Assembly (NCBI GenBank): GCA_905221605.1
Contig: CAJNDS010001879.1
Location: forward strand, 674,973 to 738,972
DNA: 64,000 nt
DNA from: Symbiodinium natans
Lineage: Eukaryota > Sar > Dinophyceae > Suessiales > Symbiodiniaceae
Direction of reading: 5' to 3'
Below the pieces are notes generated by a model. It saw nothing but the letters and a program-made list of their open reading frames with translations. It ran no database searches and was not told the origin of the DNA. This document shows positions 12,716 through 23,971 of this stretch, in pieces; the stretch's first letter is position 1; each line of letters begins with the position of its first letter. The translations under genes were made by a program, and so were the position numbers.

Positions 12716-13011
12716 TGTGGATCTCCACGTCTACGGTAAGAGGCAGTGGAGTATTGCGCGGTTGACCCTTCTTTCGGGTCGAATGATTCTGCTCTCTTGC
12801 TGGTGTGAGGGCTCAAGGCCACAGATGTGGCAATAGAGCCGCAGAGCCCTAGGCACCCGAAGCCAATGAAGCGCACCTGGAGACAAAAGATGGCTTCTGA
12901 CATGAGTCGCTGGCAATTCCGAAAGCTCATACGATACCAGCGTCAGCAGTTGCATCGGTCTCAGTGTTATGAGGCAAAGGTCGGTTTGCATGACCAACTT
13001 CAAGTTATACA
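12716..13011. repeat. Right LTR
   Basis: A 296-bp copy of the left LTR, immediately after the polypurine tract and immediately before the GGATT target duplication. The frame that opens in the left LTR reappears here but is truncated at about 13024, just past the element end. Confidence 0.9.
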
Positions 13012-13016
13012 GGATT

Positions 13017-16000
13017 TCCTCTAGTAAGGAAATCGGGTGTAAGGACATCGCTGACCCTCTGTATGTGGTTGTTATGTACACCGCAAAGATGTATAAAGGA
13101 AACAAAACGCAGTTCAAATACCATACCAATACCATGACCATTACCTTTGGTTTTGCCTTGACCTTATGGTGCCTAAGCATCGTAGCAAGGTTTGTAGGCG
13201 CTCTGTGCAAGCCAAAGGAGCTCACTATCCCACAAGCCTTGCACTGACAGACCAACTGCAGCAGCAAACTGTCCGAGGACTGCACTCCCGGAGCACTAGC
13301 TCAATAGGTGCATTTCGGTCGTATGAGCTCGAAGACCCACGGGCTTAGAGTCTTGGGATGTCCTAGGTGCGCCGAAGAACGGCGGCCCGGGTCTCGCGAA
13401 GGGCGACGGCAAGGGCCTGCTCAGGGCTCAGCTGTGTGTGAGACTGGTGGGACAAGTACAGCCTCCAAGCCCCCACAGGTCGGATAAGGCCTGGGCGTGG
13501 TGTGTTGTGATTCTCGCAACTCCTCATATTCCCAGCTCCGCAAGTGAACCTTTGACGTGGGGACGCTTGGTGGCCTTTCGCCCGAAGCATCCCGAAGCCG
13601 ATGATGTCTGTGCAGCGTGCAGCAACCGTGCGCGTTGAAAATTGGAGAACAGCATGAATTGGGTAAGACGAGAGCTAGGTTGAGAGCCGTAACGTCAAGA
13701 ACGTGTCCAAAGTTTTGTCTTGAGAATCGCTCTTCCACAGCACTACGAATCCGTCAAAAAACGCGAAGCCCAGGCCGGGCGATGGCCATGCGAGACCTGC
13801 GTGGTGCTGCAAAATCATTGTGGAGGCCTGTGCCTGCTGAATGGTGGGGGGTGATCATGGCGGTGGTGTTGCAGCTGCTACTTCGCGCACCCTTCATGTC
13901 CAAATCGCCGCATCAACGTAAGTTGCGATGACCTTGCCCAAATATATTGGGGTCTCCGAGATTAGGGGTACCTTATTGGGGTCCTTATGATACAGGGAAT
14001 CCTACTATTTGGGGTCTCTTTTCGGGGTCCCTGAGTATCGTAAGCTCCCATATCAGAAGCCAGGCAGAATCCCTGCATCCAGAGTTTCCTACGGCCGGAG
14101 CCCCGGCAACTCCTGGACTGCAACCACCTTCTCCGACGGTTGCGAAGCTGTAGGTACCTGATCTCCCGCTGCCCTTTACGCAGTCCTGAAATTCCCTTTA
14201 AGATCTTAAGGGCTCGGGGTCCCTCCTGCTGCAGAATTTTGCTTTTCTTGACAGACTCCCAACGCCCACACACACATTGGAATCGGCAGCGCGAGTGTGT
14301 CTGCAAACTCAGGTTTTGAGAATCCGAGGGGAAGGAGATGCAAACGTGGAACACATTAGGACCGGCAGTGTGAGAGATTTAGGCTGAGAACCTGAGAGAG
14401 TGTATGCGAGACTGCTTACTGCTTCCCTGTTCCTCTTGTTGGTTGTTTGCTTTTTTGTTTTTTGTTGCTTGGTGTATGTTGCTGTTGTTGCCCTTCCTTT
14501 GTTGACGTAGAGGGCTTACGTGGAGCGTGGACTTCGGACCCTGCAAGGTTCTTCAAGGGTTTTGGGAGGCGTGCCGTTTCCCTGGCGTCGGCTCAGCAGG
14601 CTCCCCTTGGCATGAACCCGTGCCGAAAGCCGTAAGCACGTTGCAGGACGCAGACGAAGTGCAACGTCCAGCTGAGGGGTACCGGCTCTGGCACCCTCGA
14701 GCCTGAAAGCAACCAGGATGTGCAGAGCCTTTCAGGGTCGAAAAGCATGGGAGTTGGGCATCCCAGCACCAAACTTGACCAGTTTCAGAGTATGTCGGAT
14801 AGAGTATGCACATGTACGGTATATGGCACAGAATGCACAAACAAAGACCAATCATAGAAATTAGAATTATAGAATATACATACATATATATTTATACTGT
14901 ATAGTACAAAACATGATATTACACCCAGTAAAAGGGTGTTGTAGCATACAAAGAAAGTCGCAACTTGTATGCGAATATCGTCGGGTTTTCGGCTGCAGAA
15001 TGATATGAATCCGCCCATCTCGGGTAGGGGCCCAACTTCATTCATGCAATGTGAGAGGGCGTCCTTGGGGCCCCTATAAGAACTGTCAGGCCTTCATAAC
15101 ATCGACGCCTTTGTTATTGCATTGGGAAGCTTTGGGACCCTCCGGACTACGACGCCTAAGGAGGTTGTTGCGAAATCCTGAAGAGACCTGAAGCGTGATC
15201 TGTGAACACCAGAACATCCTTGTGCGCATTCGACACATCGACCTACATCGCCTAAACCCTAAACCCCTCAACCCCTAAACCCTAAACCCTAAACCCTAAA
15301 CCCTCGAGGAGCTGCCAGAACCGATGTTCCTGTGGCTCACGAGCTCTCCACTTAAAGAATGGGGGGGGGGCCAAGGAAGTTAGGTGGCTTGAGGTCAAGG
15401 AAGGCAGAGGAGGGCTTCTCCTGTGGATGCGAGCTTCTAGCGCCTGTCAATGTGTGCTTTTCCTTTGAGGGGCTCGGGGAAGTGCTTCAGGAGGGGAGGA
15501 TTCTCGTACGCAGCCTCTGTGACGCTGAGGTGTAGACTTAGAAACTCCCACAGTTTTGCGTAGTCTTCTATCCGACATCCGGCAGGCACTGTGCGGACGA
15601 ACGCTCTCATAAAAATTTCCCCTCAAATCACGGAGCTGAATCATCCTGTGCGAACCTTCGAGAGTCAAACACCTGACCGCCTTGCAACGACCAGCTGGGC
15701 CAAGGACGGCCGAAACCTCCAAGCGTGAACCCCTAAAAAACCAGTGAATCCCTACCCGCAAGCCCCCTAAACCCCTTCAACCCCCCCTAAATTCCCGAGC
15801 CGAGGTGAGAACGTCGAGAACGGCAAGGCCTCGTTAGAGATGACGCTGGACCGGGTAGGGAAGCAGCTTGGGGGCCGTTCGGATCTTCCTAAGCCTGGAA
15901 AAAGCAACAAGGTGCCTTGGGGTGTTTTGCTTTCGTGTCTGCTTTGAGTTTAGGACCAGGACAGTCCAGGGTGGTTTCGGGCTTCGGATGTGGAGTCGTT

Positions 16001-16312
16001 CATGTGGTGGAGGCCCATTTGCAAGGCTCCCTTTCGATTTGCGGGAGCCCTGTCAGAAGACTAGCGCACTATTCAGAAGTCGTTGCTACGCGCCCGCAAA
16101 ATATCTTCCTTTATCCGACGCACAGTCTTATCCTGCACTCGACGAGGGCGAGACGTCGCGACGAAGAATTGGGAAGGTGCTTTTTTGGTGCCATCGCCGT
16201 CTCGATTTGATCTGTACATTTTCGAGCTGGCCCGCAGCTGAACCGCTGAAAACGGTGGTTCCAAGCTGGTCTGGCCAGGGCAAGCCACAGTTTCACGGTT
16301 TGTTCCAGTCGG
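13017..16312. other. Non-coding stretch; weak frames only
   Basis: No gene is recognised. Contains an AT-rich patch at about 14780-14960, a GT/T-rich patch near 14440-14510 and a CCCTAAA array at 15250-15305. A 202-codon frame (15868-16476, plus) overlaps the next feature in another frame and has no recognisable domain. Confidence 0.45.
15250..15305. repeat. Interstitial CCCTAAA array
   Basis: About eight CCCTAAA units with CCCCTAAA and CCCCTCA variants. Confidence 0.85.
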
Positions 16313-17116
16313 ATGCCGGACATCCAATCCAACAGACATACGGCTTCGGCACCTGGAAAGTGCTTGCAGCAAGTCAGGAATCAAGAGCGATCCAAACCCA
16401 TCAACAACCCACCACCCCGTCAACCATTATCGTGGTCAACAGGAGTTTCGACAATCAAGGAAAAGCCATACCATAGCAGCAGTGGGACAAAGGTGAGCAG
16501 CGAGACTCGAGATTCGGCTGCAAACTTCATGGCCGAGGAAACGCCAACCCCGTCAAAAGTTTCGTGTCTTAAGGAGATGCGCAACTGGTCAACCAAGATT
16601 GGGTACGACAAGGGCGCGGGGAAAAGCCAAACCAGGAAGGAATCGGTCAAGGCCCAAAAGCGAGTGCTGTGTCCTGCCGGGGTAGCAACAGAGTTTTGCA
16701 AGATGGGTGTGCTGCAGCGCCTCAAAGAGAACTCAAAGAGAACTCCCGGCAAAAGCCTCCACTGCACAGGGCAACCTCATGACAGGCCACTGCTTCCATT
16801 CGACGCATCCTGTCAGCTGCAGGATTTACTGAAGAGCATCTACGAAGGGCATCAGCAGCGCTGGGCCCGGCTGGTTCCGAGTATTGGCAGGGTGAAGGGG
16901 TTGGGCAGAAGCTTAGAGGTCTATAGCAGCAAGAGGAGTCAGCTTCAGTGCCAGTGGAAAGAAAGTACTTTCATGCAAGGCCTTGGTCTAGAATCTAGAA
17001 TTTCAACACTGTCCGGCGCTGCAACGTCTAACTCCAACCTGGATCGAGGTGGTGCGAGCAGAACGGCATCCTGCATCCGGAGTTTGTCAAGCCGAATCTG
17101 TGCGTCGAATGGGTGA
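16313..17116 (+). CDS. Possible unknown protein, 267 codons
   Basis: An uninterrupted 267-codon frame beginning with ATG, longer than expected by chance for this composition, which is its only support. The predicted protein is basic and Ser/Lys-rich, with no membrane segment, signal peptide or domain I recognise. Another frame (15868-16476) overlaps its first 160 bases. It may be an exon, a relic of a mobile-element protein, or a chance open frame. Confidence 0.2.
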   Translation: MPDIQSNRHTASAPGKCLQQVRNQERSKPINNPPPRQPLSWSTGVSTIKEKPYHSSSGTKVSSETRDSAANFMAEETPTPSKVSCLKEMRNWSTKIGYDKGAGKSQTRKESVKAQKRVLCPAGVATEFCKMGVLQRLKENSKRTPGKSLHCTGQPHDRPLLPFDASCQLQDLLKSIYEGHQQRWARLVPSIGRVKGLGRSLEVYSSKRSQLQCQWKESTFMQGLGLESRISTLSGAATSNSNLDRGGASRTASCIRSLSSRICASNG

Positions 17117-20100
17117 TTTGGGGGTTTCCCTTGGCAGAAAGAAGCGGAACCAACCGCCACCAGCATGTCATGTCAGGTTGGAGCCAAGCTTGGCGAGATG
17201 TTGACTGGTACCGTAGAGTTCCCACACAGGTAACCCGATTCAATTCATACTTTCATCCCGGGGTCCCGAAGAGAAAGGAATCCAAGCAAGGGACCTTTAT
17301 GAACAGTTAGAACGCCCCACCCCCGCCCCCAGCAAACGAATGCTTCTGAGCCGACGGACCCGAATCACCCAACCCGACTTCCATTTTCATGTTTTCTTGG
17401 TGCCGGGGCGAGGGGGGGAGGGGGGGAGGCACATGTTCAAATCACGCCGAGTAGTATTGCAGCTGTAAGCCACGACACTCGACTGCGAAGCAAGATGTCC
17501 AAGCTTCTGCGTTCCAGGAAAGTCATCGAGAATCCAGACGTGCCAGGTGCGCTACCAGGGTGAGTGCCTATGTTTCGGCTGCTGGTTGCAAGTCAGTACT
17601 CGAACATTGTGTGAGGTCTGGGCCTGAAGTTCGGGGGAAGGTTGAGGGAAGGTCAGGGCACCATACGAGCAGAATGAAAGCCTGCGGTAGTGGGGACTCG
17701 ACGCAGCGTCCGTGTGCTGATACGGGTGCCGAGCTGAATTTCTGACGGCTTGTTGCAAAATGACCCTCACCCGGAGCCCACTCACCTCAATGCTCCGCGC
17801 TGTCATACTAGCTCTCAAGGTGCTAGACTCCCCATGGACACTACAGGAGCTGCTGTGGAATCCTCAACACCAGCAGAACGAAGAACCCAAAGCTAGCAGC
17901 ATTGTGACCAGGCCTTCCCAAGGCACCAGGACCGGCGACCCTGCCGCAGGCAGCGGTGCCCTTTGTGCATGCGGCTTAGGACGGTTTGTGGGAGTTCGCC
18001 ACATTTAGGGTGGCAGTTCCGGACGGAAAGGGAAGATGGTGTGTGTGAACTGCCTCCCATAGCAGCATGTCTGCTACTTGTTCAGCATTCCGCAGAGCAT
18101 AGCGGGGGGGGGGGGTTCCACGTCGCACGGCTGACATGCAGCACCTTTGAATGAAACAGATTGAGACGCAAATCTGTGCACCTGCATGCATTTTTCTTCA
18201 AAGTCGGGAAAGGCCAGGAAAGGTCCTTATCGAGTGTTAAAGTCAGCTTGATGTCAGCAGCGATTCAGGATGCCTCGATGTGTGTATATGTGCGTGTACC
18301 TTTCTGTATAAAAATAGATACATGAAGATAAATGTAAAATAAATACAAAAATATATGAATAGATACAACAATATGCTACTTGTACATGTACATTTTGGGG
18401 GGGCTCTGGCATGCTTCTTCCATGCCAAGCCAAGCCTGGATGTGATGTCTTGGGGCAGCAGCTTTCCGCAAGGTACCTCGCCTTGTGCGGTAGCCATAGC
18501 CCGGGCCCTGTGCAGCAGCCATAAACCCTAAACCCGAAACCCTAAACTCTCAGCACGCTGCCGATGCTTGCTTTCTTCCTGGGAAGGTCGTGCCGGCCCT
18601 GCCCTTGAAGCCTGCCATCCCGTAGCCCGGCCGCTGCGTGGGGGGCCCAGGACGCGTCTTCTCGGGCGAAGGCCATTTTCAGGGTGAGGACATGGTCGGA
18701 TCCCTGCTTGATACTCTACGTGATGCTACGTCTGCTATGTAAGGCTGCGTAGGATCTTGCGCAAGAAAGTGGCATCCTTCCAAGGCACGAAGTAACATTG
18801 ATTGTGCCATCCCCTAGACATGTTCAGACAGGCACGGTGGATAAAGATAAACATTCCATGAGACTCCGCGAGTGCCACACCTCAACAACACCTAGCCAAT
18901 CAGAAGCCCTGAGCTTTGGCTTTACAGCTACGGAGCCTGACTCGCAGGCTCGGACCATGCATGCCGCATCTCTCAAACTAGAGCTCAAGATTCAAGTTTC
19001 ACATCGGGTTCAGCACATAAGGGTATGTGCTGACTTATCTGGCAGAGACTTGGATGCCCGACGCTGGTGAGGGAAAACGAACATGGGATGCGCTAGTGCT
19101 GGAGCTTGCCGTGCACTGCAACTAAAGGGTCCCAAAAGCAGCAGCAGAAACAAGAACAAGCGAGCAAAAAGCATAGACACACTCAACAACCCAATGTTTC
19201 CGGGCGGATGCCCTGTCCGGAATGTGGTTCTCCGACAGCTGGCGTGGCGGAGTGGATTCTCCGGACTCTCGGCGGATCAGAGTTTCAGCTTCACAGGAAC
19301 ATTGGGTTCGCGCTTTGGTGGTCGGACATGGTTGTGCGCGCATCAGTGTCGTAGCATTCATGTTAATCATATTCGGGGAGCTAGGTCTGAGTGGCAGCAC
19401 TTCTCCTGGCCTTGGGCTCGAACTGCAACTCTCCCAGATTCGTGGTGTTAATCTGAGGATTTGGCTGGTAGCACCCGGGCCCTTAGGCGCTCCAACTTCC
19501 CCTAAACCGCGAACGCCTAAGACGGAGGAAGCTGCGGCGCCTCAGGGGCAAGCATGCTGCGGGCCCCACTTGTACTGCATGCCTGGCAAAGATCCGGAGC
19601 CTTGGATGGGTGCGTGCTGAGCGCCAGTTCTGTGTTTTGGGGTGTCAGGGGCTGTTTCGTTTCACCGATTTGAGTATAGTAGACCGTTAAGCCGTTAGGC
19701 ATGAATCTGATTCAAGTCTTCAGGTGTACGAAGTGTTTCCTAATCAGTCCCCCACAACCCTAGATTTGGGCTGGATGGAGGTGGTTCGGCGTGCCCGTAC
19801 CTGGAGATTTTGAGCTTGCTCCGTCTTTGCCTGGGCACCCGCGTCCTGTGCAACCCTCTAGTTTACCCATGCTCTGATGGTTACCCTGAACTGCTGGGAC
19901 CCTAAGCCTTAAACCCTAAGCTCTGGTTTACTCATGGGCCCGTCTTTGCAACTAGACCCCGCTTTTGGCGGGTCTGCGTTCCGTAGGCATGAGTTCTGCC
20001 ATCTGGCAGGCCTCCTTGCATATGGCACCATACTGTATCTCATTTTCACATCTAGAAGATTTGAGCTGCCTGGGGTTGCAGGAGAGGCTCCGATGCTGGC

Positions 20101-22651
20101 ACGCCCGTGCCTAGGCACGCCTTTTGGGATGCGTTCACACTGCTGACTGTCCGGACATCTTTCTGGAACACGCCGGTTAAACTTCGGTGCATGGTGAGCT
20201 TCAGAATGCAGGGGACGGTGGCTTCTGTGCATTTTGTGCCACGGAACATGGAGTCTCAGGAACAGGGATCTGGCCTTCGTTGGCATACCTAAAGCTTGGA
20301 TTTCAGTGACAGATGACAAAGACAGCAGATGGGAGCATATGCCACAAGGCGTGGAGTGAAGATGTGGGATGGAGCCCTCCATCATACCAGCGAAAATCGT
20401 TTAACGCCGCAATGTCGGAATGTCGAGTCGGGCCTTCGTTCGAGGAAGCTACTTTAACACTGACAGGGCGGCTTAGAGGGTAAGTGTGCATGTTGATTCG
20501 GCCTGGCCAGGCTCCCTGCTGGTGGCTACACTGCCGGAAGCCCTGCACCTTTGGTCAAGGTGGCTGGGGTAAAAGCTAGAGTTAACAGATGCCCCCATCC
20601 CTACTGGCGCCGGTATGTGGTGCTTACCCGTCTCGGGAGCTCCGCCAGGCTGGGGTTCTAAAACCATCTTCAAAGGGTGTCTATGACAACGGATTTTTCC
20701 ACACCTTACACCTTGACTGTACTCCGTCCTAGTCGCAGGTGGCATGCCGCTTTGGGGCCTCCTGCTACCAGGCGGGCGATGAGGGAGAGGAATGCGATAG
20801 AATTGGGTTGCGACTTGTTGAGGTTGGGCCACTAGGGTGAGTGTGTTGTTGTATACTGCGCCGCATGAGTGAGTGCTTCCGAACTGAAAGAACGACAGCT
20901 TCCTGACTTTCAGCTTCTCACTTCACTTTGTGTCTGCGCGCTCTCCACCACGAATTCGCTACTCTCACACTCTGTTTGGAAGATCATGCACAGAAAACAC
21001 GAAGGCAAAAGAAAAAGAAATGCGTCCACAGGCACTTCTTACGATGGCCGCGAACAGCAGCTACAAGATCAGTATTTGAACACTAAAGCTTAGAGCTGCA
21101 CAAAACCTCAATTGCATTGCAGGCCCGAAAGCCTGTCGAGGTGAGTCCCGAGCATTGCGAGCGCTTCACACACCCCGGGGACCAATGCTACCGGCTGGGC
21201 CAGGCAACTGGCTGCGGAGGGCTGTGGGGTTCAGGGCTTTAAGGCTTGGGCTTTGGCCTTGAGTGAAAGGACACTCAGCACCCATTCACAAGCGAAGGAC
21301 AACTACGTTGGGAACTCGGGACGGAGGCTTGGGGTGTGTCTTTGGGGGTGTGGGCACAGGAGTTTGGGTTGGCTGCGCTGTTTGCGGGCCTCGGTTCCGT
21401 GGATTTCCTGAACAATGCCGAAATTTTCAGATTCTCAATCCCACTGAAACCGGACCGAACACGGCCTGGGGTCTTGTCGTGAATCAAATCCAAGCGCATG
21501 ACTGCGCGTTGATGCCTGTCGATACCTGTCGGTCCCTGCTCATGCCTAGTTGGCAGTTGCAGAATTAGAGAGCTCCCCATGCAGCATGAGCCCAACAGCC
21601 TTCTGGTAGAGGTGGCCTTCGACTCTGGACCAGAGCTGGACGCTGTGGCAGCCTTCAGCAGGTTTTGAGCTTGCTAAGCCACGTTTTCTGCTCGTCAGCA
21701 TCCTTACCAGCCTACTCGAAAGCTTGGAAAGCTTGAGCCGCATGAAACATGGTCCAAAGAGCCGAAATTTCCCAGATTTTTTCGGCTCACTCACGGCTGT
21801 CAGCATCAACTTTTCGGAACTGGACAATCGGGCAAATGGGGCACCGGCCGTCAGCGCAAACATCGAAAAGTCAGTAACTCGAAAACTCGGGAATCTCAAC
21901 AACTCAAACCATTCAATTATTCACGCTTTTTAGAGAAAAATCCATGCGCAGCTCGCCTCGGTGGATGTCCCAGATTCAATGCACTGCCCGACCCCTCGTC
22001 TAGCTGCCTCGTTGTTGATTTGTCCTTGATTTTGTGTGGGCCAGGTTTTCGAGGTTGTTCTGAATCAGGGTCCCTTCAAAAGAGTGGAGCAATACACGCA
22101 AGATGAGCGCTTGAGGCTGCCAAGTGTGTTCAGATTTGAGATTCTGCTTAGGGGTAGCTGGTCGCCCTCAACTTGAGGCCCTAAGTCCTTGGCAAACGAC
22201 AAGTCGAAATTCAATTTTCGAGCTTTCGGTTGCGCTCTCGATTCACACATAGTCACACCACAACAACCTGCACGTTGGAAGGCTCCGAGGCAGCGGGGGG
22301 GGAGCAGAAAAGGTGGGAAGGGCAGGAGCAGCAAGGGCAGCGAAGAAGAGGCTCGGGCATGCACTGGAGCCCTTAAAACGCTCCATTACTACAGCAAGGC
22401 AGCAGGGGGTTGGGCAGGCATCAAGAGAATGCCAAGGAGTGGGCCTAGGTCCAACTTCGGGGCCTCCATAAGCTGTTCATGGCTTTGTGATGGTGATGGT
22501 TCCTTCCTTAGCCCCCTCGTGCTTTTTTTGTCATGCAAGCCGCCGAGGACACACTATGGGATGTGTTCACTTACTTCGACTCACGCTCCTCAGGCGCGTG
22601 GGGCTGTGCAGCCGCAAGGGTCAGAACTCAGCTCCAACGCATGCAGTGTTT
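17117..22651. other. Non-coding stretch with simple repeats
   Basis: No gene is recognised. It holds G-rich runs near 17412-17430 and 18106-18115, an AT-rich patch at 18270-18390, and short CCCTAAA-type runs at 18522-18549 and about 19902-19922. Open frames stay under 160 codons and overlap on both strands without any recognisable domain. Confidence 0.45.
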
Positions 22652-22710
22652 AGGCCCTAAACCTCAAACCCTAAACCCCAAACCCTAAGCCCTAAACCCC
22701 AAACCCTAAT
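22652..22710. repeat. Interstitial CCCTAAA array
   Basis: Eight heptamer-like units mixing CCCTAAA, CCCCAAA and CCCTAAG. Confidence 0.8.
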
Positions 22711-22856
22711 CACTTTCGAAGCGCCTGGAGAAAGGGTCCAAGAGGCTACCTTCGACTCCGGGACTTCCGAGCCGCCGCCGCGGAGCTTGCGCAGCGAGGG
22801 CAGCTGGACTTCAAGGGTTTGGGTGGGCGAGGGGGGGGGGTTTGAGTCAGGGGAGG

Positions 22857-23096
22857 CCTTGCCCAGTTTGGGCAGTTGCACCACCACGGCCCAGATAGTA
22901 GCCATTATATCCTAAAACACTTTACCATATAGAAGATAAGGTGCAATTATCTAAAATGGACAAGGTAAGGGGGTCGCCCAGTTTGGGTAATTACATCACC
23001 GTCAACCAACTAGTGCTCAATAATCCTTAAAACACATTACCATATAGAAAATCATCCTATTTATCAGGTGATGTAACTCCCCGAGATGGGCAAGGT
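22857..23096. mobile_element. Tandem pair of MITE-like palindromic units
   Basis: Unit 1 (22857-22965) has ends that are imperfect inverted repeats of each other: 22857-22882 matches the reverse complement of 22940-22965 at 20 of 26 positions. Unit 2 (about 22973-23096) repeats the design. It starts with GCCCAGTTTGGGTAATTACA and ends in the inverted equivalent with GATGGGCAAGG. The two units also align directly, sharing GCCCAGTTTGGG and an internal TACCATATAGAA. Neither codes for protein. Short size, terminal inverted repeats and an AT-rich centre fit a MITE; a palindromic satellite is the alternative. Confidence 0.55.
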
Positions 23097-23312
23097 TAGG
23101 GAGAGAATATATTTGAGTGGGTTCGGGCTTGTTGCAATAGATGTCTTGAGCAATGCAACCTCTGTCTCCATTCTGGCAGCCCTCTCGTCTGCTTTGGCAG
23201 CCCTCTCGTCTGCTTTGGCAGCCCTCTCGTCTGCTGCAGCCTGCGCCTGTGCTTTGCCAACTGCAGCTGCCAACGCATCAATCTGTTCTCGGAGCCTTCG
23301 GGTACGAGCCAT
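23064..23312 (-). CDS. Possible coiled-coil protein fragment
   Basis: An 82-codon minus-strand frame from the ATG at 23312. The N-terminal 60 residues are a strong heptad-like helix that includes three near-identical AAKADER repeats, encoded by a 21-bp tandem repeat at about 23172-23237. The tail is hydrophobic. The frame is also open upstream to 23516, but that part is less plausible. The end overlaps the MITE-like unit 2, so the true C-terminus may lie across an intron or have been replaced. The family is unknown, and coiled-coil composition can arise from simple repeat expansion. Confidence 0.3.
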   Translation of the reverse strand: MARTRRLREQIDALAAAVGKAQAQAAADERAAKADERAAKADERAARMETEVALLKTSIATSPNPLKYILSLTLPISGSYIT

Positions 23313-23529
23313 GACGCGGAGCCCTAAACTGGAGAAATCTGGCGGCACATGTTTCACAAGAACGTGCATGCTTCGTCTCGTAGACTCCTTTGCGGGCTGT
23401 ATGCATGCATGCATGTCTGTGTGTGCCAGTTCAAACATGGCTGAAGGCTTCTGTCTATGTTCGAAGGAGAAGAAGGGCAGCACAGCACAATGCAATCGAT
23501 TCTCACGTTGATACACAACAAACGACCAA

Positions 23530-23876
23530 CCTGAAACCTAATTGTATTCTTTTTCTGCCTTTTCTTTGTCCTTTGGTGTCTTGGATGTGAAAAATTTTTC
23601 TAATGTCGGCTGTTGTAAACTGGGCTATCTTGCGTTCAGAATATAAGTCTATGATGTTTCTGACTTTTTTCCTTGGTTTCTTTGTTGAAGCGTTTTTTGT
23701 AATTGTCGTACACTGCTTCTAAAGCAGTGATATTTCGCTTTATAGCTTTGGTCATAAATTACAATATATATATATATATAATTTTTATAATAAACATATT
23801 TCTTTAAATATATTTTCTGAAGACTTTTTGAGACTGATTGAGAATCAAGTAATATTATAGTGTTAAGACAAAGCAC
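23530..23876 (-). pseudogene. Virus-like protein fragment, minus strand
   Basis: Minus-strand coding-like sequence broken by stops and frame changes. One frame (about 23660-23540) reads IIDLYSERKIAQFTTADIRK. It resembles ISFYEDCKIARFATADTVIR encoded on the plus strand at about 25890-25950: the shared pattern is I-x-Y-x-x-x-KIA-x-F-x-TAD-x-x-I. Just upstream, another frame has a Lys-rich helix with ALEAVYDNYKKRF. The DNA is AT-rich like the rest of the 23.5-26.6 kb block. I infer a decayed, oppositely oriented member of the same virus-like family. TA microsatellites lie nearby (about 23763-23780 and 23888-23910). Confidence 0.45.
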
Positions 23877-23971
23877 TTAAAGCAATATTATATATATATA
23901 TATATATATTAATAGTGAAATGACAAAACCTGAAGATATGACATAAGGATAAACCCAGTCTAGGCGAAAGA

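Larger units (their letters stand above)
11500..13011. mobile_element. Complete mini LTR retrotransposon (1.5 kb)
   Basis: Two direct repeats (11500-11795 and 12716-13011), identical as far as I can read them, begin with TGTGG and end with TATACA, the TG...CA ends of LTRs. The element is flanked by a perfect 5-bp target duplication, GGATT, at 11495-11499 and 13012-13016. A primer-site-like sequence starts directly after the left LTR, and a purine tract (AAAGCGGGGGG) directly precedes the right LTR. The internal part is only 920 bp. No integrase, protease or reverse transcriptase was recognised, so it must be mobilised in trans. Identical LTRs argue for very recent insertion, here into a degraded telomere-like array. 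By size it resembles non-autonomous TRIM/LARD-type elements of plants. The boundary call is strong; the superfamily is not determined. Confidence 0.9.

Noticed and set aside
12731-13285. 184-codon minus-strand frame over the right LTR
   Set aside because: It is the antisense of the LTR, repeated identically over the left LTR (11515-11976), and it continues into unrelated flank.
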